In this document: one piece after another, positions 12,080 through 23,507 of the stretch | Numbering within the stretch: the stretch's first letter is position 1 | Layout of the letters: each line of letters starts with the position of its first letter | NCBI RefSeq assembly: GCF_963169125.1 | Contig: NC_084793.1 | Location: forward strand, 95,437,071-95,501,070 | Source of the DNA: Humulus lupulus | Taxonomy: Eukaryota > Streptophyta > Magnoliopsida > Rosales > Cannabaceae | Length of the DNA stretch: 64,000 nucleotides | Reading direction: 5' to 3' | Notes under the pieces: model-generated | What the model saw: the letters and a program-made list of their open reading frames with translations, nothing else | Told to the model about the DNA's origin: nothing | The model's database searches: none | Position numbers and translations under genes: made by a program

Positions 12080-12900
12080 TTGTAGAGTTATCAAGAGAAA
12101 ATAAGGAGATAGAAAGTGATGTGAGAGAAAGTGAAGAGAGAGAAACTAATGAGAGAGAAAATGATGTGACAATAAATGATGTTAGATAATAATAATTTAA
12201 AAAGTGATGTGAGAAAGAAAAAAAGATAGACAAACAAAATTTGAGAACAACAGAAAACAACTTTTTGTTGTTCTCAAAATTTTCTGTTTTTTGTAACTTT
12301 GTTTTTAAAAATTGTTTTCTAAAAGCAACGCCAAACACCCCCAATTTTTTTTCAAAAAACAGGTTTTAGCTTTTAAAAACAAAAAACAATTTTTTAGTTA
12401 AGGAACCAAACACTCTATTTTTTATTGTTCTCAAATTTTATTTTGTGCATATTTTTTTTTCTCACATCACTTTTTTAATTATTATTAGTATCTCACATCA
12501 TTTATTCTCACATAACTTGTTCTTTCCTCACTTTCTCTCACATTATTTTTTCTTCCATCAGTTTCTCTCTCCTCACTTTCTTTCAAATCAATTTCTATCT
12601 CATTAGTTTCTCTCTTTTTACTTTCTCTCACATCAATTTCTCTATCATAGTTTCTCTCACATCAATTTCTCTCTCATCACTTTCTCTCTTGCTATTTTCT
12701 CTCTTCCCACTTTCTATCTTCCCATCACTTACCATATCCTCTTTTTTTTCTTTGATCACTTTCTCTCTCCTCGCTTCACTTTCTCTCTCATTTTTTTCTC
12801 GCATCAATTTCTCTCTTCTCAATTTCTTTTTCCTCAAATTTTCTTTCATTATTTTCTCACTCTTTATTTTCGTCACTTTTATTTCACAGTACTTTATTTC
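12080..12900. repeat. GA-rich block facing CT-rich block, imperfect inverted repeat
   Basis: Positions 12090-12240 are degenerate repeats of GAGAGAAA with TGATGTGA. Positions 12430-12900 are degenerate repeats of TTTCTCTC with ACATCA, the complement of the first block. The middle (12240-12430) holds A/T homopolymers and the phrases CCAAACACCCCC and ACCAAACACTC. The arrangement could fold into a long hairpin. Open frames in it are low-complexity Arg/Glu/Lys or Ser/Leu/Phe strings and not genes. Confidence 0.6.
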
Positions 12901-13349
12901 ATTATTTATTACAAACTTTTAAAAGATTTTTTTTATAAATATATTTATTAATTTTTTATTTAAGATTTTATTTCAAAGTAAAAATAAAAGTTAAAACTGT
13001 TTTTAGAAAAAAAATTAACCAAATACCTATTTTTAAAAAAAAGATAAATTATTTTCTATTCTCATTTCTAAAAACACAACTTTGAAAACAAAAAATAAAA
13101 AACAATATCAAACAGACCCAAAATTGTGTCTCATTTTATTATTTGCTTTTATTTTTGTGTTGAAGACAATTCTCCTACACATCTTTGCATCGTTTACCTC
13201 ATTTCATGCCTTGTTTCTATAATGGCTCACATCCTCAATAATTCATTAAATATTTACTTTTACTTATAATCCTTTTTAGCTACGAATCTTTTTAGTTATG
13301 GTGAATTTGTATATAGAAATATAAAGAGATATTTAATACCCTGATTTTG
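12901..13349. other. AT-rich DNA with a possible MITE end
   Basis: There is no gene. At 13085-13122 an A-rich stretch ends ATCAAACAGACCC. On the minus strand this reads GGGTCTGTTTGAT, the style of terminus common in plant MITEs, and may pair with A/T-rich sequence near 12300. The rest is AT-rich and unassigned up to the first recognisable gag codons of E7. Confidence 0.35.
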
Positions 13350-13911
13350 AGCTTGTGTGACAAAGTGTTGAGGGAGGTTATAAAGATGAAGACAGTTGTT
13401 GAAGTGTAGTTGAAGCTAGAAAGGCTTTACATGAACAAAACTCTCTCTACCCGGTTGTATCTCAAGGCAAAGTTTTTCACATTTAAAATGGCGGAAGGTA
13501 AGGACCTTAAAGAACACATTGATGACTTTAATAAGTTATGTCATGATCTTTTGAATAAACAGGTGGAATATGAGGAAGAAGACAAAGCTCTAGTATTGCT
13601 TCATTCTTTGCCAATAACCTTCAAGGTGTTTGTAGATATTCCCAAGCATGGTCGAGACAATATCACTTGAAGACATGATTGGAGCTTTAAATTCAAAAGA
13701 GCTTCAAAGGAGATATGACTTAAAGAAGCAAGTTGGTGAGGGATTAATAGTAAGAGGTAGATCAGATAAAAGGGAATCCAAGGGGAGAAGCAAATCTCGG
13801 TCAAAGCCGAAAGGGCCTAGAAAAATTAAGTGTTATCACTGTCATGAGGAAGGGCACATTACAAGGATGCGTCCAAAGCGTAAGAAGGCAGGAAATGGAA
13901 AAGAAAAGTAG
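13350..13911 (+). pseudogene. E7 copia gag, 5'-truncated and frameshifted
   Basis: The recognisable copia gag starts at about 13350 (DKVLREVIK), so the N-terminal part and any 5' LTR are missing. An in-frame TAG at about 13407 sits where tryptophan is usual. The core continues with LSTRLYLKAKFFTFKMAEG and ends in one frame at 13670. It resumes in the next frame from 13648 (ISLEDMIGALNSKELQRR), which marks a frameshift. The zinc knuckle CYHCHEEGH is present, but the fourth ligand position is Arg instead of Cys. A TAG at 13909 ends the segment. Confidence 0.82.
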
Positions 13912-16900
13912 CAAGCTAATGCCACTGTAGATGATGGCTATGAAAGTGCAGATGTATTTTTGGTAGCCATTGAAAAGTCAGATTAACAATAGATTTTAGA
14001 CTCGAGCTGCTCATTTCATATGACACCTCACAAAGATTGGTTTGAGTCTTTAAAGGAGTGTAATAGTGGACAAGTTTTGCTTGGAAATAACAAGCAATGC
14101 TCAGTAAAAGGTATTGGTTCTGTGAGGATCAAAACTCATGATAGTACAAAAAGAATGTTGACAGAAGTGAGATATATTCCTGAGCTGAAACGAAATCTCA
14201 TCTCATTAGGCATGCTTAATCACCACAGGTATACTTATAAAGGAGGTGATGGTACTCTTAAAGTTTCAAAGGGCTCTGTGGTGGTTATGAAAGGAGTGAA
14301 AAGCAATGGCCTATACATTTTGCAAGCTAGTACAGTCATCTGTGTGGCTGCAATAGTTGTTGAAAATGCAATGACCAAGTCACAGCTATGGCATAAACGA
14401 CTTGGTCATGTTAGTGAGAGGGGTTTGCAAGAACTTCAGAGGCAAAATTTGTTATGTGGTGACAAATTGGATAAGCTTATATTCTGTGAGCATTGTGTCT
14501 TGGGGAAAGCTACTAAAGTAAAATTCAATAGCTCGACTTACACAACTAGAGAGACTCTTAGCTATGTGCACTCTGATTTGTGGGGGCCTTCTAGAAATGA
14601 AACTATGGGTGGAGGTAGAGATTTCATCTCCATAATAGATGATTGCTCACGAAAAGTATGGGTTTACATACTTAAATCCAAAGATGAAGCTTTCAGTAAG
14701 TTCAAGGCTTGGAAAAAGATGATTGAGGTACAAACAGGCAAGAAAGTGAAGAAGCTTAGAACTGATAATGGTTTAGAGTATTTGAACTCAAGTTTTGATG
14801 CTCTTTGTACGGCTGAAGGCATGGTGAGGCACAAGACAATAATGGGTACCCCCACAACAAAATGGTTTGGCAAAACAAATGAATAGAACCCTACTTGAGA
14901 GGGTAAGGTGCATGTTGTTGAATGCAAATATGCCAAAATGGTTTTGGGGGGAAGTTGTAAACACAACCGCTTACCTCATAAATAGATGTCCTTCTGCAAC
15001 CATCAATTTCAAAACCACAGAAGAGATTTGGACAGGTACTTCCCCAACTTATGAAAATCTAAAAAAATCTGACTGTGTAGCTTATGCCCATAAGCGAGAT
15101 GATAAGTTGGATCCTAAAGCACGCCAGTGTATGTTTGTAGGATATCTTGAGGGAGTTAAGGGATATAAACTCTGGTATCAAGAAGGGAAGATTTCAATGT
15201 GTTTCATAAGTCGAGATGTCACATTTAAAGAAGAAGAATTTTATCTGAAACCAACAAGTGAAAGCAGTTTGAGTACTAGTTTGGACTCAAAGGCAGATGA
15301 CAATGCCTCAAGAGAGACAACTTGAACCTAAAATTGTTGAACAAACAGAAGGAGAACAAGTTGATGATGAAGCTGAAACTTTGGAAGATTATCAGCTCGC
15401 CAGAGATCGAGCTAGAAGAGTTAGAGTAGCACCTTCTCGATATGGCTACGCAGACCTAATTTCTTTTACACTTCTAACAACTGAATCTCTTGAAGAAAAT
15501 GAACCTTGTTCATATGAAGAAGCTATTAGATGCAAAGATTAAGCGAAATGGCAACAAGCCATGGAGGAGGAAATGGATTCATTATTGAAGAACAAGACTT
15601 GGCAACTTATTGATAAACCAACTGGACATAAGTTGGTAAGTTGCAAGTGGATTTATAAACTAAAGGATAACAATGATGGAGATGGTAAGCCTAAGCAAAA
15701 GGCTAGACTTATGGCTCATGGATTCACTAAACAAGCTGGAATAGATTATAATGAAGTATTTTCACCTGTTGTGAAACACACATCCATTAGACTCTTGTTA
15801 GCACTTGTTACACAGTTCAATATGGAACTTGAACAAATGGATGTTAAAACTACATTTCTCCATGGAAATTTGGAAGAGGAGATCTACTCGACACAACCAA
15901 AGGGATTTGTAGAGCAAGAAGATAAAGTGTGTTTGCATAAGAAATATCTTTATGGGTTAAAGCAATCACCAAGGCAGTGGTACCTCAAATTTGATGAAGT
16001 TATGATGAAAAATAACTACTTGAGAAGTAGTTATGACAATTGTGTATATGTCAAGTGGATTGAGGGGAAAATTGGTGTGTTTTTGCTATTATATGTAGAT
16101 GACATGTTGATAGCATCTACTAGCATGAAGGAGATCCGAAATTTGAAACAACTCTTAAGCAAAGAGTTTGAACTGAAGGATTTAGGTGGGGCAAGGAAAA
16201 TTTTGGGTATGGATATTCATAGAAATGGAGGTGGTGGTGAGATGTTTATATCTCAAACAAAATATATACTCAAGTTACTTGGAAAGTTTAAAATGGATCA
16301 AGCAAATTGTTCAAACACCTTTGGCAACTCATTTTAAGCTCTCATTTGAGTTGAGTCCTGAAACTAAAGCTGAGAAATCTAAAATGCCATATGTTCCTTA
16401 TGCTAGTGCCACGGGTAGCTTGGTGTATTCCATGGTCTGTATCAGACCCGACATGGCATATGCAGCAAGTTTAGTTAGCATATTTATGTCAAATCCTGGA
16501 AGAGGTCATTGGGAAGTTGTCAAGTGGACATTCAGATATCTTAAGGGCACATCAGACTTTGGTCTGTATTTTAAGAAGGGGGAAATATCAGAAAATGAAA
16601 AGATACTTGGGGTATGTGGATTCTGATTTTGTAGGTGACTTGGACAAGAGAAGGTCACTAACCAAATATGTTTTTACTTTATTTGGTTATACAATTAGCT
16701 GGAAAACAATATTACAACATGTGGTTGCTTTGTGGTTGCTTTGTCAACAATTGAAGCTGAGCTAATTGCAATGACCGAGGCAATCAAAGAAGCTTTGTGG
16801 TTACAAGGTATCATTGGAGAACTCGGTATAAATCAAATAACTATTAAGATGCTATGTGACAATCAGAAATCGATACATTTGACTAGAAATCAGATGTTTC

Positions 16901-17060
16901 ATGAAAGAACGAAACATATAGATATCAAGATCTACTTCTTTCATGATATTGTGCTCAAAAGAAAGTCATAGTTGAAAAGGTTCAAACAGAAGAGAATGTT
17001 GCAGATATGTTTACAAAACCAATTACATCTAGCAAGTTTTATCACTGCCTCGACTTGATC
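13912..17060 (+). pseudogene. E7 copia pol (protease, integrase, RT, RNase H), broken
   Basis: The order is copia: protease remnant near 13997 (LDSSCSFHMT), GAG-pre-integrase (LWHKRLGHVSERGL), integrase (SDLWGP, then LRTDNG), then RT and RNase H. An extra C in the run at 14847-14851 shifts the frame just before the third catalytic residue. In the resumed frame from 14867 that residue is Lys (AKQMNRT), 35 residues after the TDNG Asp, where copia has Glu. RT (15561-16337) carries FLLLYVDDMLIAS. RNase H is broken by another shift near 16310 and by an 11-bp tandem duplication at 16721-16742. It ends with NVADMFTKPITSSKFYHCLDLIK. Sequence style fits the Tork/Tnt1-like group. No matching LTR pair was found. 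Confidence 0.85.
16721..16742 (+). repeat. 11-bp tandem duplication breaking E7 RNase H
   Basis: GTGGTTGCTTT occurs twice in direct succession. The duplication adds 11 bases inside the VVALSTIEAE region, so the upstream and downstream RNase H segments are in different frames. Confidence 0.85.
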
Positions 17061-18021
17061 AAAGTTCAGGCTTCAAACTTTGATTTGAAGCTGCCTGTTT
17101 GGCATTGCAATCTTTAATGATGTGGCTGTTGTTAGATGAAATCATCATTGGAATATGATTGGCCAGCTGTAATGAAAGTGTACGATTCTTTGGTGGTGGA
17201 AAAGGACAATGCCGTCTGGATTTTATTCCTCAACTTTTTGGCAGCAAAAAGGAGACGCACGAAGAGAGGCGCTGGGTGTATATTTTGAGAGAGAAAATAG
17301 AAAAAAAGTTTCTTGTATGGTGAGAGAGCTGTGAAAGGAAAAGAAAAGCAAAACCCCTGAATTTTGAGTGAGCTAATGTTTTTCTTGTAAAACAGCTGTG
17401 AATTTGGATGGCTAAGCCAGCAGGCTGCAGGTAAGGGGTTCATTGCCCCTGAACCAGGATAAAAATCGTTGGGTGCTCATCCATTTTCTTTATTGTTTTA
17501 CTGCTCTGTTTTGCTGCTACATTAACTGGTTTGTTCTTTTACTGCCCTGGTTGTATCTTGGTTACTCATATCTGATCTTGTATCTTGCTTGTGCACAACA
17601 AAAGAGAAATAGTGGAAATGTTTTTTTTTTCTTTTTTTTTTTTAAAATAATGAAAACATTTTTGATCGAGGGTGTTATTATATTAATTTAGACATAAAAT
17701 ATGAGTGAACGTAATTTTGGCAATTCAAAGGAAGCCAGCAAAGAAGAATAAAATATAATATTTGAGGGATATCATACGAATATATATTAGTTTGATTTAT
17801 ACTAAATCAACATCAGCATAATTAAAAAAGGGCAATAATTTAACAAGAAGTTGCCATGCAAAATCCAGAGTCGATTCATCTTATTTTTTGGGTTGACTTT
17901 TGCCAATTTCACCACCGCACTTTTAAACAGTGCCACTCTAGTAGATTTATAAGGACATACCTATTTCATCATCATACAATATGGTCACGTAACTTCCTAT
18001 CTCCTATTCCTATACCTCCCT
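17061..18021. other. E7 tail and intergenic DNA up to the LRR gene 3' end
   Basis: Positions 17061-17605 probably include the E7 3' region. GTGCACAACA at about 17590-17600 has an LTR-like end, but no second LTR is present for comparison. An interrupted poly-T of about 24 bases sits at 17621-17643. Positions 17700-18021 should hold the 3' UTR of the LRR gene, which is transcribed leftward. No other gene is visible. Confidence 0.4.
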
Positions 18022-20114
18022 TCAGCATCCAAAGTCATAGGGCACCAATCCTTTGAGCTCAGGTCCACTCAGCCTGTTGTTTTCAAAACTGAAACACAAA
18101 ATGGAGAATATCAGAATTCAAAGATTGAACAGCCAACAAATACTGTTAAACCCGACTCCAATCTATCTTCATGAGCAAGTTTATTTTCAAATAAGATTAC
18201 TGTTGTAGTCTGTAGAGAGGCATATAATGCACTCACATCTGGGATTTTTGTAGGTTTCAGGCCTCAGCTCGACATTTTTCGACAAAATGATGTATTGTTG
18301 ATAGCGATGATTGTTTCGAATAACAATTTTTGAAGCATTTACTATTAGGGAATGGTGAAAATATCGTGTTTCCAAGATTGTAAAAGCCTAAGATATATGT
18401 TTCTCTATAGGCAATTAATCTATGCATAGAAAAAACAAGTAGAAAATTATCTCAATTTGAGAAATATAATAAATGGTACCTATCCATGGAAAATGTAGCA
18501 AAAGGCCCATCAACAGGTATTGTTCCACACAGATCATTGTTGGAGACATCACTGAAGCAAATCACAATTGTCGTAAGATAGCCAATTAAACAATCAAATC
18601 CCAATGATTTTGATCAAATACACTCACTTTTTCAAAATTTTCTCTCAACATATGAAAATATGAAAAACTTACAAGATTTTCAGATTAGAGAGTGTAGTGA
18701 GCTCCCTTGGGATTGTTCCGGACAGCTTGTTGTTGTTTAACCGTCTGTACAGTCAGAGTTTTTACCACATTAAAGAAAAATTTCAACCAAAAATTGTGGG
18801 CATAATATACTAATATATATGGCTACTAAGTCTAAAGCTACTGTAATCGCTGAACCGATGGTTTCATTTACATTGGTTTATTTGCTTGTTTCTTTGAAAA
18901 TCTGAATATTTAGTAACTAGATAAGTGGGTAAACTGTAAAAGTAGCAAATCAAAACTTTCAGTTACTCACAGAAACTTGAGTGACTTCAATTTGGAGAAA
19001 GACTTTGGGATTTTTCCTTCAAATTTATTGTCATAAAGATCCATGCTGATCAGATTTTTCAAATTGCCCAACTCCTTTGGGATTTTTCCTCTTATTTCAT
19101 TCCTGTAAAGCTCCCTGAAATCCATCCAACAATTTTCACTCAACTGCTTAAAATAAATAAATAAAATTATATCAAGAACAGATCCCTAATCAAATCGGCA
19201 GTAAATGATCCTTGAATATTCTGCTTTATTATCCCCTGGAAATTACAAGGAGAAAAACTGTATCTCAAATTTTGGTATATTGTTTTTTGTTTTTATTAAG
19301 ACTAGACCAAATTAAAGCCAATTATCTGGGTCTTTCTAGTTCTATAAAAACAAATAATAAGGAAAAACCTTTATCAAGGTGTAAAGGTTAAAGTAAAACA
19401 TGGGTACCTATATAATTGCTTTTGTTTTATTTCCCTATTAATCAATAATCACCGATTAATTAGAAAAAAGAGAGAGCAAATTACAAGTACTGAAGATGCT
19501 TGAGTTCGCCAAGCTCTGGCCCCAAAGTACCAGAAACGTTAGAATTTCCCAAATCCCTGATATACAATGAAATAAAAATAAGTGTTAAAATAAAGCCAAA
19601 GGTAGCACAAAATCAAGGAAACCCACTGTAAAAGAAAATCGATAAATAAACAAAGAGAAAGAAAGAATCTTACAAACGGATCACATGGTTATTGGAATCA
19701 CAGGAAACATGGAACCAGGTGCAAGGATTGACCAGAGTTGGGTCCCAGCTTTGCAGAACATTGGTGGGGTCCGACAGTCTGTTTCTCAGAGCATGCAAAG
19801 CGTTTCCTGAACCATTACCCATTCAACTCCCTTAATCAAACTCACAAACCAAATTTGGCATTTACTTCATTAAAGCCTTTCACAAAAACAACTCAAACCA
19901 AAAAAAAACTCACAACTTTGTTTCCAAGCTACCAAATTTGAATCAAACAAACATAAGGAGAAACTTAAAAAGATAAAGAAAGATACAAACTCGATGAGAT
20001 GAGCTGGTAGCCAAAAGATCAAACAAAAGGGTTACCTTCAGAGTTTGTTGAGAGGACAGGAGAGAGTAGAAGAAAGAAAAAGGGGAGAAAGAGAGAAAGG
20101 GAAAGAGGCGCCAT
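18022..20114 (-). CDS. Secreted LRR protein, LRR1/SERK-ectodomain-like (7 exons, 212 aa)
   Basis: Exons on the minus strand are 20114-20036, 19806-19674, 19556-19485, 19114-18971, 18744-18673, 18551-18480 and 18088-18022. They total 639 nt (212 codons plus TGA) with GT-AG at every junction and no stop. The 72- and 144-nt exons each encode one or two 24-residue LRRs, the usual exon pattern of the SERK family. Residues 1-25 are a hydrophobic signal peptide. The N-cap [12 protein letters not shown] and the paired cysteines [10 protein letters not shown] follow. Repeats include [19 protein letters not shown] and [16 protein letters not shown]. The end, [12 protein letters not shown], is the typical C-terminus of short LRR1 proteins. 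There is no transmembrane or kinase part, so this is a secreted or cell-wall LRR protein, in known relatives linked to defence or receptor complexes. It appears intact and is the only clear host gene. Confidence 0.95.
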
Positions 20115-20173
20115 TACAGCACCAGACAGTGGCCAATTTCTTTTAAGAAGAAAAAACCAAAAACAAAAAAGGG

Positions 20174-20192
20174 GAGAGAGAGAGAGAGAGAA
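20174..20192 (+). repeat. GA microsatellite in the LRR gene 5' leader
   Basis: A run of (GA)n about 60 bases upstream of the LRR start codon is read as CT repeats in the minus-strand mRNA. CT-rich leaders are common in plant genes. Confidence 0.6.
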
Positions 20193-20281
20193 AAGAAAAG
20201 GTGATAATGTTCAGAAAAAATAAGACGAAAAGAGGGTGTAGGAGAAGTAGAAAGGGAAGAAGAGAAGTGGGTTTTGGGTTT

Positions 20282-20310
20282 GGAGGGGAGGGGAGGGGAG
20301 GGGAGGTGGG
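20282..20310 (+). promoter_or_regulatory. G-rich tract (GGGGA repeats), possible G-quadruplex upstream of the LRR gene
   Basis: Five runs of three to four G separated by single A or T lie about 170 bases upstream of the LRR start codon. In the gene's sense strand it is C-rich. The pattern satisfies the usual G3+N1-7 quadruplex rule. It may lie in the 5' UTR or core promoter; the transcription start is not visible. Confidence 0.5.
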
Positions 20311-20569
20311 AAAAGTCATCAGTCAAAGTCAAACATTATATATTGTGGTTGTGGAAGATGGCAAAAAGATGGACTGTTTTAGTGCTCAATGGTTTCAGAA
20401 CTACTTAACAACCGACCAATGAGAGAGTAGGGAGTAGGGGAGAGGCATCCACGCAGTGACCGTGACCTACTTACTTTACTACCCTTTACTCAAAAAAACC
20501 AATTTTTCCCAGTCTTGAGCTTTTGTCTTTGGTTGCCGCGTAGAGCTATTAGTGGTCCCAGTCACACTA

Positions 20570-20624
20570 GGAGTGGACAGAACCAGAACTAGAACTAGTC
20601 ATATTAGTTGGTCCTGTCCACTCC
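20570..20624. repeat. 16-bp imperfect hairpin upstream of the LRR gene
   Basis: GGAGTGGACAGAACCA at 20570-20585 pairs with TGGTCCTGTCCACTCC at 20609-20624 with one mismatch and a 23-base loop. No function can be assigned. Confidence 0.55.
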
Positions 20625-20971
20625 AACCTCTGCTCAGAACCCTGGAAAGGTTTGGGAGTGTCAAAGTTTAACTAGTTGGAGTGTGGAGTGGAGACTGAAG
20701 AGCCCCCCTCCCCCTGAGGCCTTGGGTGAAAGAGTTTGGGTTTCAGTCACTAGTATAGTACAGTTTTGGACAGTTTTCAACTCTGTATTGCTTCCTGCCC
20801 AACCCAACCATGTCAGATTGGACCCACATGCATCATTGTTGCGTCTGAAAATTGACCTAATTATGGTTTTTGGGATGATATTTTCTAACGAAAATGAAGC
20901 TTTAAATTCGAAATAGAGTAATTATTAGAAAGGAAAAAAAGAATTGAGAAAGAAAAGGAAAATTTCGTGCA
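20625..20971. other. Intergenic DNA, nothing recognised
   Basis: A 102-codon open frame at 20608-20916 has no recognisable domain. The stretch lies upstream of the LRR gene and may include its distal promoter. Confidence 0.4.
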
Positions 20972-22269
20972 TTTTTTAATTCCTATCATAAATATAAATA
21001 TATGACCCTTTCAATTTTTTTTAAACATAAATATCTCTAATATTTAAATATTTATTTTCTCTCTTAATCTGAACTCTCTTTCTAACATCTCTCATTTTCT
21101 TATTCTCTTCCTCTCTCTCTCACATTCTAATTTTGTAGATCTCGAAAAAATACCAAAATTAAAAAAAAAAATCATTTAAAACAGATATTTGAGTGAAAAA
21201 ATATAAATCTCTAAAGTTTTCGTCAAATTTTAGTACAAAGCATCGATTTTGCATCGAAATTGCATCAAAAAAGTATCGTTTTGGCCAAAAATCAAGTTTT
21301 TATGATTGCATCACAACAACATCGAAACACTATCGATTTTGCATCGAAACATCATCGATTTTGCATCGAAACACCATCGATTTTGCATCAAAAAAGCATC
21401 GTTTTGGCCAAAAAACAAATTTTTATGATTATATTGCAAGAGCATTGAAACACCTATCGATTTTGCATTGAAAAAGCATCGTTTTGGCCAAAAATCAAGT
21501 TTTCATGATTGCATCGCAACAGCATTAAAACACCATCGATTTTGCATCGAAACATCATCGATTTTGCATTGAAAAAGCATCGTTTTGGCGAAAAAAACAA
21601 TTTTTCATATTTGCATCGCAAGAACATCGAAACACCATCGATTTGGCATCGAAATTGCATCGATTTTGCCAAAAATCAAGTTTCATGATTGCATCGCGAG
21701 AGCATCGAAATTGCATCGATTTTGCATCGAAAATGTATCATTTTGATGCAATTTAGAAGCTTTTTTATGGTGTTTCGATGCAATTCTGATGCAAAATCGA
21801 TGGTGTTTCGATGTTCTTGTGCTGCAATCATGAAAACTTGTTTTTTGGCCAATACGATGACTTTTCAATGCAAAATCGATGGTGTTTCGATGTCAAATCC
21901 ATGATGTTTCGATGAAAAATCGATGGTGCATCGATGATGTTTCAATGCAATCGTGAAAACTTGATTTTTGTCCAAAACGATGCTTTGTCGATGCAAAATT
22001 GATGTTCTGCACTGAAATTTGACGAAAACTTTGGAGGTTCATATTTTTTCACTCAAATGTCGGTTTCAGATTATTTTTTTTTCAATTTTGGTATTTTTTC
22101 GAGATCTACAATATTAGAATGTTAGAGAGAGTGAGAGAATGAGAGATGTTAGAGATAGAAAGTTTGAATTGAGAGAGAAATTTGTGTTTAAATTCTAGAG
22201 GTATTTTTGTCTAAAAATTGAAATTGTCATATATTTATAATACTAACTTATGTTGGCATATTAAAAAAT
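20972..22269. mobile_element. Fold-back element of self-complementary 20-bp repeats (about 1.3 kb)
   Basis: The outer arms (about 20972-21245 and 22000-22269) are inverted copies of each other. ATAAATATATGAC at the left mirrors GTCATATATTTAT at the right, AGATCTCGAAAAAATACC mirrors GGTATTTTTTCGAGATCT, and TTTTCGTCAAATTT mirrors AAATTTGACGAAAA. The core is an array of roughly 20-bp units, ATCGATTTTGCATCGAAACA and variants. TTTTGGCC(A)n recurs every 80-122 bp at about 21279, 21401, 21481, 21582 and 21662. The right part of the core is in reverse orientation. No transposase and no clear target duplication were seen, so exact ends are uncertain. The repeats are open in several frames but encode only periodic low-complexity peptides. 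Confidence 0.8.
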
Positions 22270-22842
22270 TTTACTAAGTTATTATGCATATAACATGAAA
22301 TTTCCCAAAGAAAAACAAGCCAATAGTACTAGACTCGCCAAAGTCTACAGCATAAACTATTAATTTATTTTAATCAACAAATTTTAAGTGTTTTTATAGG
22401 AACATTCCTTCTAAATACATTTCTATTTTCAAAACACAAAAAGTTAATGCAAACTTTTACAAAGGGGGCATTAGTGCACTTAACCATGTTTTCCGCGAGT
22501 AAATAGTTATGATTTTTATTTTTTTATATGATGGTGTACATTGTAATTATTTAAAACATTCTATTTTTGAAAAATTCTAAATAATTTATAGTGTCGAAAA
22601 TATAATTCAAATCATTTATTGCATGTATGTCTGCTCTTTATATATATATGATGGTGTACTATGTTGCCACATCATCATAATTGTTAGTACCCATCTATGG
22701 GTAGTAACCATTGAGAAGTCTTCCACATAAATATATATATTTATACACGTGTGAGAAACAAACTGTTTAAACAATGTTTTCAACATTATAAGTTTTTTAA
22801 AATTTACTGAAAATTTACAGCATGTTCTAAATAAATACAATA
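22270..22842. other. AT-rich intergenic DNA
   Basis: Long A/T runs and no coding or repeat structure that I can support. Confidence 0.4.
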
Positions 22843-22850
22843 TACACTAC

Positions 22851-23499
22851 GAGTGTTCGCGGTGCGAGCGGTGTAGTTTTTTGCCAATTTTTTAGATCGC
22901 ATTGCATATGCAGTTTGAGAAAATTTTCAAACTGCAAATTGCACTGCATAAATCTCAAACTGCATAAACCGCACTGCAAAAATGTGATGTGGTATACCTA
23001 TCATCAAATAATTTAACAATAAAACATTATGATTAATAAAGATTAATAATAAAGCTCATAACTAAATAGTGTTTAATAAAATAATAAATATACAACAAAC
23101 TAATAAACTTTTAGCAAAACAATAAAAATAAAACAAATTAATAACAAATAAAAAATGTGATATAGAAGTAAAGGTTTTGATTTAGGAGGAATATATTTAT
23201 GTTAAAGTAGAATATGTATTAGCATCCTATGAAACATAATAATTTTTTTTAGATATTATGTATATTATACTATATAAATATATATGTATTTAAGTTTAAA
23301 TGTAGTAAAATTGAAAAAAAAAATATATATAAAATTAATATATATAACGATGCGGTGCGATGCGATTTGAACCACATTTATAAAATTCAAAACCGCAAAT
23401 CACACTGTGCAGTTTGGCAAAAATACAAACTGCAACCGCACCGTGAAAGATTACAAACCACAAATTATGGTGCGGTGTGGGCGGTTTGATGAACACCCT
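22851..23499. mobile_element. hAT-like MITE (649 bp)
   Basis: The ends are imperfect inverted repeats: GAGTGTTCGCGGTGCGAGCG at the left and, on the opposite strand, AGGGTGTTCATCAAACCGCC at the right. Sub-terminal copies of TGCGGTGCG-like and AAACTGCA-like motifs lie inside both ends, as in hAT elements. Flanking 8-mers TACACTAC (22843-22850) and TACTATAC (23500-23507) match at six of eight positions, compatible with an old 8-bp duplication. There is no coding capacity. Confidence 0.72.
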
Positions 23500-23507
23500 T
23501 ACTATAC

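Noticed and set aside
12628..12876. 82-codon Arg/Glu/Lys-rich frame
   Set aside because: Low-complexity translation of the CT/GA repeat block, with no known protein feature.
17061..17605. Complete 3' LTR of copia E7
   Set aside because: An LTR-like end (GTGCACAACA) is visible but there is no second LTR to compare and no clear TG start, so ends cannot be supported.
21193..21904. Short regularly spaced repeats that could suggest a CRISPR array
   Set aside because: Units vary, spacers are themselves repeats, the array reverses orientation, there are no cas genes, and the DNA is from a plant nucleus.
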